A stretch of DNA of 64,000 nucleotides from Fragilaria crotonensis (lineage: Eukaryota; Bacillariophyta; Fragilariophyceae; Fragilariales; Fragilariaceae). Shown here piece after piece: positions 12,531-23,878 of this stretch. The notes below the pieces were generated by a model. It was not told where the DNA came from. It saw nothing but the letters and a program-made list of their open reading frames with translations, and made no database searches. Location: assembly GCA_022925895.1 (NCBI GenBank), contig JAKSYS010000279.1:1-64000 (forward strand), given 5' to 3'. The stretch's first letter is position 1. Every line of letters starts with the position of its first letter. A program made the position numbers and the translations under genes.

Positions 12531-13110
12531 CACGTATTCTACGTTGCCTCATCGCTACGGAAGATAATCCGTGTGGTTCATGTTTGCGTAGGGTCCTTGA
12601 TACGAGAACAGTACTATGTTGTGGCAATTGCAAATCTGGGTCAACAACATGATTTGCATTGGATTGAGGAGAGGGTTGTGCCAGCAATGGCATTCAAAGC
12701 AGGGTCCCATGCAGTTGACCACCACAGTGCAGTACATTTGCATCTTGGTGGGCGCAATTTGGTTGAGGTTGATCATGACTTGCGTGTACAATGTGTATCA
12801 ATTGTTCAATCTCACTAAACAGAGAAATATCTCATGAGCAAGGAGGCAAGTCCCAAGTCCTTCAATGACTTTCAAAGAGACGTGCTTGACAACTTCCATT
12901 TTGCCAGTTCTGTCAGGCACTTGCAAGTGATCTGACAGTTGAGGTTGTTCCACCATCGGGATACAAACAAAGCAGCAGCAGCAGAGACGACAAGGACATG
13001 ATGACAGATGGTTCTCATGGAGAAGCAAGAAGGCAAGAGACAACAACCAAGGCACCAACAATCCGCTGTTATTTGATGCAATAAACGCGAGGCGTACTTT
13101 TCACACATCT
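12531..13110. other. decayed continuation of the nuclease remnant
   Basis: Coding-like pieces continue in shifting frames to about 12840. After that no open frame looks genuine. The stretch joins the YqaJ-like remnant to the Cys-rich fragment downstream. Confidence 0.35.
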
Positions 13111-13173
13111 GATCATGCGGAGGATGAATGGAAGGATAGCCCACCTACCTTTGTTGGTACAAAGACAATCCAG

Positions 13174-13458
13174 TTGCATCTGGTGTTGTCGAAGAAACCA
13201 CTCAGATCCTGGACAGAAACATGGATGTGTTCAATATGTGATGTACCACCCTCCTGTAAAGTGCCTACATGCAATGGGCAGAGCTGCTTTCATCTCTTCC
13301 ACCACCAATCAGAGACATTGTTCGACCCTTGTTGTGTGGAGGCACGAGACATTGTTCGACCCTTGTTGTGTGGAGGCACAAGGCATACAAGTGTCAAAGC
13401 GCTACCAGGGAAGCCGTCCTGCCATCCCGTTACGTCCTGTTGCTGGTCGTGGAGATGA
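13174..13458 (+). pseudogene. Cys-rich C-terminal fragment, possibly piggyBac-related
   Basis: The frame reads MCSICDVPPSCKVPTCN followed by GQSCFHLFHH, that is CxxC...C...C...CFxxFH. This resembles the cysteine-rich tail of piggyBac-type transposases. A 34-bp exact duplication (13312-13345 and 13346-13379, unit starting GAGACATTGTTCGACC) interrupts it, and the frame falls apart afterwards. Fragment only; an unrelated zinc finger is also possible. Confidence 0.35.
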
Positions 13459-13579
13459 TGATGACCCCAGCAGTGGTGATGACAATGACGAAAGCAGTCC
13501 CGAGCGCCTTACTATTCATCGAAGAACATGCAGTACCATTACCGTCCCAGTAAGAAGGTCGAGGAGGAGTCGTTTGTAA

Positions 13580-14500
13580 TGAAAACAGTGGTGATGTCGG
13601 TAAAGTCAGAGATAGCGGTGATGATCATGGTGATGATGAGATTTAACACGGGAATTTACTACGTGAAAATCTAGAAATTGATTTTTGTGCGGAGAATTTT
13701 TGCGGATTTCATCGTCTCATTGACAATTTGTTCAGACAAAAAATTCCAAGATACCGAAAAAAGACCTAGCTATCTTTGAATCAACACAACTCCACCAATT
13801 TGAGACAGATCTTCAAAAGTACGACAGATTTAGAAAGCTTATGCGTTCATGAGCAGAATGTACGACTGCGAGTTCTTAGTTAAGTTTGTCCTTCTTTGTC
13901 CAAGTTTTTTTTTCATGTCTGGGGCTAAATACAGCGCTAGAGTGTGGAGTGTGGAGTACTCCAGATCGTCAGTACTCGTACCTAGTACCTAGCACCAAAT
14001 ACTGTGATGCGGTATCCGGTGGTCCTTTTTTCTACATGTGTGTATGTAGTAGACTACTAGCGTAATAGTATGCTACTAGCATGGAGCGATTTTAGTGAAG
14101 ATTTTTCGATTTAGGGCTGGACATGCTCAGAGGAACGTCAAAGAACACAAAAGTGAATTATAATGCTTGCGCATTTTCGACACGACACGCAAAGGAGACG
14201 ACATCTATGTTCCTACTCTCGGATACTTTCTCAAGAATTCTGTGCTAAGTTAAAACGAGCTCCATTACTTAATATGACTACCGGTAGGACACTGTAGGAA
14301 CATTACCTAAACCGGTTTTTCAGGTCGGACAGAAGGATTGAGTGACGGCAGTGACACGCATTTGATCTAAAAGCCAAAAACCTCCAGTATTGAGAAATGA
14401 CGAGACTTTCACATCATAAAACTGCGTCAGTTGTGTTGCTGTGTCGGGTCCATAGACTAACAACATCGTGTGCCTCACACCATCATTCCAAAGAAGTCCG
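13580..14500. other. intergenic region upstream of ovoA, putative promoter
   Basis: No gene seen. It contains AT-rich stretches and CTAGTACCTAG-like palindromic microsatellite DNA near 13920-14070. The last few hundred bases should hold the promoter of the OvoA gene, but no defined element can be pointed to. Confidence 0.4.
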
Positions 14501-14502
14501 AC

Positions 14503-17465
14503 ATGATGCTATGCAAGAACAGACTTAACTCCATTATCACACTGGGATCCGCTGGCAGCAGACGAACGTTCGTCGTGAAGGCTCCTTATCGACATACTCC
14601 GATATCGATACGCCGGTCCTTTCGTAAAACACTTCCAAGCTCAATCTCGCTCAGATACAAAAGCACCGTGGCTGTTACCCAGTGCGACTATGATGAGTTT
14701 TCAATGAAGTTCCAAGGTCATGTCGCGTCAGGTGATGCAAGGATCAAGTTTGACACGCCTGTGGATGAAGCATGGAGGATCAACCTCGGCAGAGGAAATG
14801 TCAACAGATGGTTAAGCGGACCTCGTTCTGACGACTGGTTCACGGGAGTGCCTCCATCTCGTTGTCCTGGTGAGTTTTGTTGAAAAGGAGATGCGTCATC
14901 TTGAAAGCCCATCGATTATCCTTCCGCTAACAGTGCCATTCGCGACCAAATAACCTACACATGACGTAACCCCTTTTACTGCTATTCGCGACCAAAAAAA
15001 ATGAAATACAGGGTTAGATAAGGACGGCACAATACGTTCTTTGCCATTCCCGAACTTGAATGCTGTCACTCGCGACTCAGTCAAAGATTATTTCGACAAC
15101 TCATGGACACTTTTCGAAACACTTTTCGCGGGTCTCAATGGCGAAGAATACTTCTACCGCCCACCTGTCCATGGTCTCCGACATCCCCAAATATTTTACT
15201 ATGGGCACTCTCCTTGTTTGTACATTAATAAGCTAAGAGTGGCCGGAGTCCTGAGAAACCGGTTAACCCTTACTGAGAGCATCTTTGAGATTGGGGTGGA
15301 CGAAATGCTTTGGGATGACATGCACAAGAACGACATGATGTGGCCTACTGTTTCGAAGTTCACGAGTATCGCAAGCGGGTATATGAGGTTATTGTCAATA
15401 CAATCATGACGCATCCATCCTGGATGACAGTCACGGTCCTGTGTCGGTCAATAGGAGCATCCGATGTGGGCCTTGTTCATGGTACGTTATCATACGAATG
15501 CGACATGCATTGCGCGTGACGACGCACTCTACGCCTTGGCCACAGGGATTCGAGCATGAGAGAATTCATTTCGAAACTAGCTCAGTTTTGTTCAGGGAGG
15601 CCCCATACCACCTTGTTCAAACCCCAAAGAGCTGGCCGTCGCTTCACCCTTCTGCCGCAAAGGCAACGCCGTCCACAATGCCCATTGAGGGAGTTGATTA
15701 CCCTCGAAACAAAATGATTACTGTTAATGCCGAGAGTGTCGATCTAGGGAAGCCTGCAGATTTTCCTTCCTACGGATGGGATAACGAATACGGTGAACGT
15801 ACAGTTTCGGTCCCACCCTTTCAGGCCTCCGAGTATATGATCACCAATGGAGAATTCTGGCAGTTTGTTGCTGACGGAGGATACAGAGAACAGCAATTTT
15901 GGTGTGACGACGGCTGGGCATGGAGAACCCATCGAAATTTGAAGTGGCCCTTCTTCTGGGAGCCATTGGGACCTGCAGGATCCCATGAGTACTCGTTGAG
16001 AACGATTTTTAAAATCATATCGATGCCATGGGATTGGCCCGTTGACTGCACATTTTACGAAGCTAAAGCTTTCTGCCGCTGGAAGACGTCGAAAGAGGGA
16101 TCGCCTACATCGAGGCCGTATCGTTTGCTGACAGAAGCGGAGCACCACGTTATCCGGAACAAGGAGCATAGTCTGGACGCGGCACGCAAAGATGTGAATG
16201 CAGACCGAGTCTTGGCCGTCGGTGGTGCGTCATTCGCGGAAGGCCCTTCGGGATCCAACATGAACCTAGCTTTTGCCTCCCAGAACCCTGTGGATTACTT
16301 TAGCCCATCACATACTGGACATCGCGATACAACTGGAAATGCTTGGGAATGGACGGAAGATCACTTCAATCCATTGAAAGGTTTTGAAGTTCATCACGTA
16401 TATGACGACTTCTCGTCTCCTTGTTTCGACGGGAAGCATTCCTTGATTGTCGGGGGTTCATTTATCAGTACAGGCGATGAAGCATCCGTCTTCGCCAGAT
16501 TTCATTTTCGCCCTCATTTCTTGCAGCATTCCGGGTTCCGCCTGGTTGCTTCGGACCATGATGCTCCGGCAACCCACTTGTTTGCTGGACGCTTTGGTGG
16601 TCAACTTGCAGCTCGAGAGGCTGCTTTGGTTCAGGATGACGAAGGTGACAAGCAGTCGAACGACAACGTTTACGAAACAGATGAATCTTTGAACATGTAC
16701 CTGAGTTTGCACTATCCATTGTCTGGTGTTCGAGAGGGCGTATCGCCGATCATTAGTCACCAGCATGCACCCACGCATGGGCTTCGCTTCCCACAACGCG
16801 TTGCCGAGTTGTTGGCTCGCTTAGCTCCTGAGAAGATGGAAAGTGCCTTGATGTGGGCTGTGCAGTTGGTGGCGCCTCGTTCGAAATGGCCAAATCTTTG
16901 ACCACGTTGATGCTTTCGACTTCAGCAATAGCTTCGTTGTCGCAGCAATGCGAATGCAAAAGGCTGAGCAAGTGCGTTTCAAGATACCAATCGAGGCCGA
17001 CCTATTTGAGCAGGTTGAAGCTGCTCACGAGCACGATGTTTCGCAAGAAATTCGTAGTAAGGTGAACTTTTTCCAGGGCGACGCTTGCAGAATTGGAGAA
17101 ATGGCCACGGATGGCCACTTGGGAAAGTACGACGGTGTTATCATGTCAAACCTTTGTGTCGACTCCCAGATCCTTTGGGATGTCTCAACGGTTTGCCTCG
17201 TGTGGTCAACAAAGGAGGAGTTGTGGTACTTGTGACGCCGTTCAGTTGGCTAGAGCAGTTCACTCCACGTAGCAAGTGGCTGGGTGGATTCTATGATCCT
17301 GTATCGAAGGACAAGCTCCGCTCTAAGGATGAGCTCCAGCTGATCATGGAGGAACGAGGCTTTGAAAAGATTCACGAAGAAGAGATGCCTTTGGTAATTC
17401 GTGAGCACCAGCGCAAGTACCAATACATTGTGAGCGAAGCGACGGGCTGGCGTAAACTTGAATAA
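14503..17465 (+). CDS. ovoA: 5-histidylcysteine sulfoxide synthase / mercaptohistidine methyltransferase (OvoA)
   Basis: OvoA makes ovothiol A: an iron-dependent step joins cysteine to histidine, and a C-terminal SAM-dependent domain methylates the product. Domain order seen: DinB-like part (HGLRHPQIFYYGHSP), iron motif HxxxHxE in GFEHERIHFETSS, FGE-sulfatase-like domain (GNAWEWTEDHF; RFHFRPHFLQHSGFRLV), then a Rossmann methyltransferase (VGCAVGGASFEMAKS). Start chosen at the ATG at 14503; the longer frame opens with GTG. Two introns fit: 14870-15011 (phase 1, GTGAGT...ACAG) and 15482-15545 (64 bp, GTACGT...CACAG), the second joining MWALFM to GFEHER. About eight single-base losses break the frame (near 15252, 15274, 15354, 15419, 15457, 16850, 16899, 17152), several in homopolymers; protein sense is kept on both sides of each. 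I read them as assembly errors, though decay cannot be excluded. Confidence 0.88.
14870..15011 (+). other. intron 1 of ovoA
   Basis: GTGAGT donor and ATACAG acceptor. Splicing joins CPG to LDKDGTIRSLP, which restores the conserved OvoA sequence. An ATTCGCGACCAAA phrase occurs twice inside it. Confidence 0.8.
15482..15545 (+). other. intron 2 of ovoA (64 bp)
   Basis: GTACGT donor and CCACAG acceptor, phase 0. Removal joins MWALFM to GFEHERIH, the conserved iron-binding segment of the family. Confidence 0.85.
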
Positions 17466-17985
17466 GGTGTACGGAGCTCTCGTTAGAATGTTGGGCTATC
17501 CCCCCCGCGTGCTTTCGAACACAGGTGTCTATTCGTTGCTATTGAAGTCACTGGGTAGAGTGAGAATATCCAGACTTATAAGAGAACCACAGTTAAGGAT
17601 TTGTTTTAGGCATAGCGAAACCACGTTTTCACGTGGTAGAAACGATGGAAGGACGACGCGAGAGCCAACATTCGGGAACGGCGATAGGGTCACCAGGGAT
17701 AGCGGATTGCTTTCTGTCGGCGTGAGCGCAACTTCAAGTGGGTAGAAGGAAGTCATTTTGTCTTGCATTTAACTTTGTGTACGCAGTGGTATCGACCGTT
17801 GCGTACGAGATGTTACCAAAACCACTAGAATAACTAACTCTCGAGTGGACCAGGCTCATAAATAAATGAGGAGCTTGCAGTGACCTATTGCTACTGATGC
17901 AATAACTTGCTTGTGAAGGACAAAGATAGTTCATGCAAAGTATTTCTAGCGTTCACGGTAAGAGTCCTCGGCAAATTTCAAAACC
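17466..17985. other. convergent intergenic region ovoA / phosphate carrier
   Basis: No gene supported. It contains the 3' ends of two convergent genes. Open frames of 66-95 codons on both strands lack any recognisable signature. Confidence 0.45.
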
Positions 17986-19077
17986 TCAATGTGATCCAGT
18001 CGCCGGCAGTCCCAATAATTGTTTGACAATATCGTAGACGACCAACTGTGTAGTGATGATCCCCCGACGTGCACAAATCTGGCCTGTATTCCGACAAAGA
18101 ACTCCGGAATTCCACCACGCCCCAGATTGTGTTGACGACCTTACCGAAGGATCCTGAGTTCCACCCTTATATGTCTCGGTAAGGATCTTCGAATTCAAAG
18201 GTGAGTAAAACGGTTGCGACGTCGTACAATCGCTGAGAACGAGGAACTTTCGTTGGTAAACGTACCATATCTCCAGGCTGAGAAAAGGTGCACGCAAGAA
18301 CAGAAGCAGATGCTGCCGCAGCTACCGAAACAACCCACTTCATGTCGATGTCCGTTCCCTTCAAGAGAGTGTAAAGCATGGCTGCGAAGAAATCGAATGA
18401 AACTTGTTTCGCCATCGTATACGGAACCTGGTGAGAGTTGTTGTAAGGTGAGATATCAATGGAAAGGAGGTTGTAAAAGTGAATATGAAGGGATTCAGTT
18501 CATGAGTTTGACGTTTGACGCACCTGTTTAGTAAGCATGGCGGGGAAGCCACCAAACATTTCCAAGAAGCCTTCATCTTTGATCAACTTTGGGAGTCCTG
18601 ATAGTAAGCCTTTGTCGGCGTAGTCCTTGTCTGTGACAATTCTGATTCTAACAGATTCTGCGGGACATAGAATGAGGGCGGCAACAGCGCCGGCGGCTAT
18701 GCTGGCCAGGATGAAGGCTGTCGGTTGATCCTCAATGACCTGACCAAAATAGGCTTGAGTATCTCATAAATTCCGAACTTGGCTGCGCCTTCAATACCGT
18801 AACCCACTACAGTCGGACCGAGACCGCCGAGCAAAACCCTGGGCCGTCTTTCTTGATAATCTTCGCTGCTGCCGACAGCATTCCATCGTTGTACTCAGTC
18901 GGATCTGCCTGCATCTTGGTCTTGATGACATCGATTGGGGTTGTGATCCCATGTGAATACGCAGCGCAAAACCCCGCCGGCAACAAAATAGCGATAGTCA
19001 ACTGCCAGGCATTGAGAAATGGATGCGCTGATAAAAAGCACGAGCAAGTGGAGATGGGCAATACACACAACCCTCAT
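17986..19077 (-). CDS. mitochondrial phosphate carrier (SLC25A3/PiC-like)
   Basis: Imports phosphate into the mitochondrial matrix (family role). Three carrier repeats are visible: SHGITTPIDVIKTKMQA, LCPAESVRIRIV and FSQPGDMILTETY, each with the Px(D/E)xx(K/R)-type signature or its known phosphate-carrier variant. Between them are GYGIEGAAKFGIYEI and VPYTMAKQVSFDFF, both typical of phosphate carriers. Proposed exons on the minus strand are 19077-18524, 18427-18266 and 18186-17986, with introns 18428-18523 and 18187-18265 (GTGCGT...CACCAG and GTACGT...CGAAG). The frame is interrupted at several homopolymer-like spots (near 18975, 18838, 18746, 18153, 18089, 18066). The N-terminal start (ATG at 19077) is uncertain; it gives a hydrophobic leader, and an upstream exon may be missing. 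Confidence 0.82.
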
Positions 19078-20973
19078 CGTTTCTACAACACACAAAGCAC
19101 AAATAAGAGTTGAGAAATAGGCGAATTGGGGGTTGGGTGTAGAGAGAGTAGTGTTGAGTTCAGTAGTTCCAACTTCCAGCGTCCAACTTAAAAGTACACA
19201 ATACAGTGGCGACGAATGAGTTCAGCGCAATACAACAGCAATGATCAACTATACGCACACGGACATGGATACGCACCAGAATTCCACAACAACACAACTC
19301 AGATGCCGACAAGCTGGTTGATTGTTGATTGGCATGTGGCATCGGGACTTCGGGACCAGGCATCACACGTTTCACATGGATGATGGATGAATCTTCTTCA
19401 TGTTTCCGTACTTGTATTTGTGTACAGTACTACCATCTACTATGTATACGTACTACTACTTGTACTCGACCAAACGGATACAGCACAGTAAAAGGTAGAG
19501 AAGTTACGGTATGCTAACCTATAACCTTTACCTGGTACCTGGTACTAGTACCGTTACACACTGAGTATGAATCGGCGACATACGGTTACGTCATGACGAC
19601 GTCATTTGTGACATCATTAATCCGTACGTTAATCCAGACTCCAGACATATGAGCAATTGAAGAACTGTAGGGTTTCGGGATTTGGGACACCGCACTCTGC
19701 ACGCCAGAATTTTGAATTGAAAATTCTGATGTATACGTATGATTCTCATAATTTAAGAGTTGAGCTTCCTTTTACAATGATGGTATGATGATTTTGTTGC
19801 TATCATCTGTTGCAATGCTGGAGTCCTCTCTGCTGCAGGTGGTACTGAGCCTTGCTCCAATTACGATTGTTGCCTGCAATGATGATCATCAATTAATGAT
19901 GTCACCCAAGGAGTTGCAGGTGATGAGATTCCTCGATGTGCAGCTTGGTAGTAGGTTACTAGCGGCCCTACCGTAGCTAAGCAACAAGCAACTGAGTAAC
20001 ATAACTTACACTGATTCTTGCCCATGATGTACCAAACAGGATGCTGAGATGTCACAACTGCAAGATTCACTGCTTGCACAGATTGACAATGAACAAATCA
20101 ATGAGGCCTACCAATGATGCAGACCAGCATCTTGTCCATTTACTGGTTTCCTGCTGCTCCTCACCATTGAATGAATAACTACTACCTGCAGCAGGGCACA
20201 CCTCTTGCCAGGATGAGGTTGATTTGTTTGAGAATGTGAGAAACAAGTTCTTGTTGAAAACCATTACTAAGTTTGATCCTGCTTACTAGGTAGAGTATTC
20301 AGTTGATTACAAAGAAGATGGAATGAAAACAGCAGAGGTCAGAAGCTTATCACCACTGTACTTTGTGCAGCTTCCCAGCAGTTTGGATGTTGCAACCTGA
20401 AATTGCATAAGCTGAAACTACCTGGCAGGCTCGGATGGATAAAGATGTTTTGCCAACACTAAAGGATGTTTGCCAACATTAAAGTCAATACGATCTTAGC
20501 AACCCTTCAACTGATCGTCGATCCCGACATGCATACTGAAGTCGAGCGAATCCGAATCTTCGGAGCCCCCGCCTTGTGCAATGTGTCTGCCAGCGAAGCT
20601 AATCTTCATGCATACCTCAAATATGAGAATCACCAATCTATTATCCAAAATCAGCCAGTATTTGAATAAACCATTGTGAAACAAAGCAAGCGTGGCCTTC
20701 TTACCCTACACGTTGGCGGATCGGCATGATCGGGAGCATGGCGATGTAAATGCCAGCATACTTCGTCGTGGAACATGCGATACTCTTGCCGACGCTACTC
20801 TACGACTTACGACACGTTGCATCATGAGAAAAAGAATGAAAGAGCAAACCATGGGCCGTCGTGTCCCCTGACATTTGCCACACGAGACCCCTATCAGATG
20901 AAGGGAAATTCGGACTCTTATATCCAAACTGGACTGGGCCTCGCACAGTCTAAGACGAGGGTGGGCCAGTCCA
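19078..20973. other. intergenic region with GTAC-rich DNA and no supported gene
   Basis: The part 19400-19560 is rich in GTAC, CTACTAC and TGGTACCTGGTACTAGTACC palindromes. Frames of 60-73 codons at 19785-20669 show no family. The stretch includes the presumed promoter of the phosphate carrier. Confidence 0.45.
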
Positions 20974-21651
20974 TTATCTTACTTTTTTAGCAAGAACACG
21001 GGTCCAACTCTCCAGGAGAATGTCGATTTCTTCTCTCATGAGTGTTCCGCGTCCACCCCACACCAACCTGTCCGGAATGTCGCTAAAACCATCACCGACA
21101 TACTTGATAATCTTGAATCCCGATCTCTTGTAGTATTGGACTAGTTTTCGATGCTGCTTTGCTTCATCGTCAATTGCTAGAAACTCGCCTGTCTTGCAAC
21201 CATTTTCTTTGCCGTGAAGCAAGCATAGATAGCCAAGCAATTGACCAACGCCCAACAAAGTACCTCCACCACGAAATTCCCCGGGGTTCTCAATACTCGC
21301 TGTTTTGATCATCTTTTTAAATACCTCCATCTTGTCTAGGTGAAGTACACTACCACCAGGTCGGAGAAATCCTTCGCAATATCCCAATATTTGCGTCTCG
21401 TTATGCTTTGCTCTCGCCAGTGCACGATAACCAGGCCCCAACGTCGAAAGCGACAATACAACTCCTTCTTTGGAGGCGTAGTCTACGAGCTGCTCTCTGC
21501 TCCATACGTGACCGTTCGTTGACGTAAATCTCACTGTCGAGAAGGCGGACCTACGAAAACTCAACGTCTGAGCAACGAACGCATTGCCCGGGGTGAGGAA
21601 AGCGAAAAGAATTAACAGGACGGGAGGCACTGATGATTGTATTCTTTTCAT
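20974..21651 (-). CDS. conserved plastid-targeted-type protein of unknown function
   Basis: A 225-aa protein, intact in one frame. The ATG at 21651 is preferred over the upstream GTG because it places a clean signal peptide first (VPPVLLILFAFLTPGNAF), with Phe directly after the expected cleavage (NA-F), the pattern of diatom plastid import. The mature part has GYCEGFLRPGGSVLHLDKMEV, GGGTLLGVGQLLGYL, YYKRSGFKIIKYVGD and DRLVWGGRGTLM. The YYKRSGF stretch resembles the last strand-helix of GNAT acetyltransferases, and related chloroplast proteins of unknown function occur in plants (recalled, not searched). A GNAT-fold enzyme is possible; no acetyl-CoA loop is clearly visible. It is divergent from the methyltransferase gene with about 360 bp between starts. 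Confidence 0.7.
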   Translation of the reverse strand: MKRIQSSVPPVLLILFAFLTPGNAFVAQTLSFRRSAFSTVRFTSTNGHVWSREQLVDYASKEGVVLSLSTLGPGYRALARAKHNETQILGYCEGFLRPGGSVLHLDKMEVFKKMIKTASIENPGEFRGGGTLLGVGQLLGYLCLLHGKENGCKTGEFLAIDDEAKQHRKLVQYYKRSGFKIIKYVGDGFSDIPDRLVWGGRGTLMREEIDILLESWTRVLAKKVR

Positions 21652-22013
21652 TACTTCCTGACTTCTGGTGGAAGGCACACGGTCAAGAAATCAATGGGAT
21701 CACGCAAGATGAATACTCCGAGTGCGATATCTGAAGTCCGATTCGTTTAACCTTGTGTCGTCGTGTCAAGTCTTTCCAAACAAGCAGACAACTGATTTTT
21801 GCATGTATGCATACTGCATGTACCCATACATGCAGAGTACAAGTACTACTGTACCAGTAGTACGTGGACGGAGAACGTCTGATTTCTATGTATCATACTG
21901 GTACTGTACCAAAAAATCTCTGATCATGCACAGCAACTGCATATCGTCGCTGACGAGAATGAAGCGGAGTGTCAGAGTGTCAGGCATGGTCTTCGGCAGC
22001 GAACACGTTTGCA
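21652..22013. promoter_or_regulatory. divergent promoter region between two plastid-type genes
   Basis: About 362 bp separates the two start codons. It contains GTACAAGTACTACTGTACCAGTAGTACGT-type palindromic DNA around 21835-21860. Transcription of both flanking genes must start here; no TATA or initiator can be assigned with confidence. Confidence 0.5.
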
Positions 22014-22871
22014 ATGAAGTTCAGTGTGTCGTTGTTGTTTATCTTCTGCAACCTGACTGCGGAAGCTCTAGCTTTTAACTTTCCTGTGCATGCTTCGCGT
22101 CGCAACGTCGGCCTTCATGCAGCAGTGATATCAGCCTCCGTTCCGACTCGCCTTTCACGAGAAGATGGTCTCAAACTGGTTGACACCTGCTTGCTCCCAT
22201 CGGAAGAATATGGGCAAAGAATCACAGCTGCTAAGGACGCGCAAGGGTTTGACCCTACAAAGCTGATCATTGGAGACGATCCCCGACTTTGTTTCGCATA
22301 CGGAGAATTTCCAACACATTCGACTGATGAACTGGTAGACCTGGCGTTGCGTTACATTCCAGAATTCAATGGCACAGTCGAAATGCTAGATTTGGGATCT
22401 GGATGTGGACGACTTGCTTGCTACCTTGCTCTTACCCGAGGGACCGAAAGAAACCCGTGGTCTGTACATGGCATTGAAATATGCAACGTCTTGACGGATG
22501 TTGCATCCCGGGCTATTGCTGTCGGGGTCAGAAACAAGTTATTTGAGAAGAGGGATGAATCAACTCTTGGGCGAAATACTCTTGCCTTGCATTTGGGTCC
22601 TGCAGAGCAACTCCCCGATGTGATAGCTAGAGCGCATCTGATATTCTCCTACTGCTCTACTTTCAAGACCGACGGTTTTTCGGAAGAACTGGGCGCAATG
22701 ATGCTAGACAAACAGTGGAGTGAATTCTTGTCAAGGTCATGCCGAAATGGCTGTGTAGTTATCACTACAGATAGAGCACTAGACCCACGATACGGATGGA
22801 AAATTCTTGATCAACTTGATGTTGACAACCGAGAAGTGATGGAAGCACCGTACATTCAAGTACTGCGATAG
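22014..22871 (+). CDS. SAM-dependent methyltransferase-like protein with N-terminal signal peptide
   Basis: A 285-aa intact frame. The ATG at 22014 gives a signal peptide (MKFSVSLLFIFCNLTAEALAF) with ALA-F at the predicted cleavage, consistent with secretory or plastid import. Motif I of class I methyltransferases is clear as VEMLDLGSGCGRLACYLAL, followed by the acidic loop HGIEICN. Further on, HLGPAEQLPD and HLIFSYCSTF fit the motif II-III strands of a seven-stranded methyltransferase. The substrate cannot be told from sequence. The arrangement with HGIE after motif I recalls Dot1/histone-lysine type folds, but the family is uncertain. No frame breaks. Confidence 0.75.
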   Translation: MKFSVSLLFIFCNLTAEALAFNFPVHASRRNVGLHAAVISASVPTRLSREDGLKLVDTCLLPSEEYGQRITAAKDAQGFDPTKLIIGDDPRLCFAYGEFPTHSTDELVDLALRYIPEFNGTVEMLDLGSGCGRLACYLALTRGTERNPWSVHGIEICNVLTDVASRAIAVGVRNKLFEKRDESTLGRNTLALHLGPAEQLPDVIARAHLIFSYCSTFKTDGFSEELGAMMLDKQWSEFLSRSCRNGCVVITTDRALDPRYGWKILDQLDVDNREVMEAPYIQVLR

Positions 22872-23200
22872 TGGACGGATCATTCGTGTCTTGCTCTTAT
22901 GCGTTGAGAAGACATGTCTTGCCCGTGAGGAAGTTGTATTTTGCTGCTTTTGATGATAGCCAATGGCTTAGCAAAGCGGGTCAGCGAATGCACAAGTCGG
23001 TCAGCAGTGACATCGGATATTTACCTAACCCGTGCTCACGCTCAATGTTGATCAAGCCGTGTCTTCCTAGTAGCCAAATTTTCTTTCTCCATCATTGTTT
23101 TGCCTAAACGAACCATGGTTAAAACCTGTCTTCAAAATTCAAAATGGGTCCGGAGTGCCATGTAGAACGACAATAATTGCAATCAACCGCCCCGAAATGC
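22872..23200. other. 3' flank of the methyltransferase gene
   Basis: No gene seen. A short open frame (22871-23107) directly follows the stop codon and is probably 3' UTR. Confidence 0.4.
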
Positions 23201-23878
23201 AGGTGCACGCAGGGCACGGTGAAGTATACTTAAACCATACTACCTAATAGGCCAAAGTTTTAACTTTATACTAGCTACGAGCAGTTAGTTAACTTGCTGC
23301 ACCCTGATTTCGTAGTTAAAGTTAACTGCAGATACTACTAAATCTTCATGTCTAGTTATCAGTATATTTGAATCTGGGTAGTTAGTTGTAGTATATACTA
23401 CAACAGTAACACTAATACAGTAGCACAGATAATGCACCAAAACAGCAGTGGACAGTGGTGGTAGACTGTACGTAGATTCGTTCGATGCCTTCTTTAACGT
23501 TCGATTTCTTCTAGTTGATTTTACCGTTATCGACCGTCTATACTCAATACTGGCTGTGCCAATATATCGCAAGAATCAACGATGAATCACGTAAACTCTA
23601 CGTGTCCAACTCCTTAGTCAGAACACTAATTTCTAGATTCCCGCCCTTGGCAGTTAACTAGTACTACTACTACTACCCCCCAACGGAATAGTTTTGTACC
23701 TCGTCGTAAAGTAGTTAGTTAGTATATACCCAGTGTTGTAGTAGTTAGTTAGTTAAGTGTAGCGTGGAAGTAGTTAGTTAGTTAACTATCCCAAATTTGG
23801 CCTCAGTTAGTTGCTGCAGTTAACTAACTGCAGTATACTATGTAGTAGTAACTTATCACCGTGCCCTGTGCACGGGTG
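23201..23878. repeat. MITE-like repeat with inverted ends
   Basis: The left end has GTGCACGCAGGGCACGGTGA (from 23203); the right end (23855-23878) reads in reverse GTGCACAGGGCACGGTGA with a 2-bp difference, after an outer GTGCACCC. Just inside both ends lie (GC)AGTTAGTTAAC phrases in opposite orientation, and the interior is full of TTAGTTAGTTA units. There is no coding sequence. It looks like a non-autonomous element of about 680 bp; target duplication not determined. Confidence 0.5.

Noticed and set aside
15250-17155. Programmed ribosomal frameshifting in OvoA
   Set aside because: There are about eight shifts, not at a single slippery site, and the same kind occurs in other genes; consensus errors explain them better.
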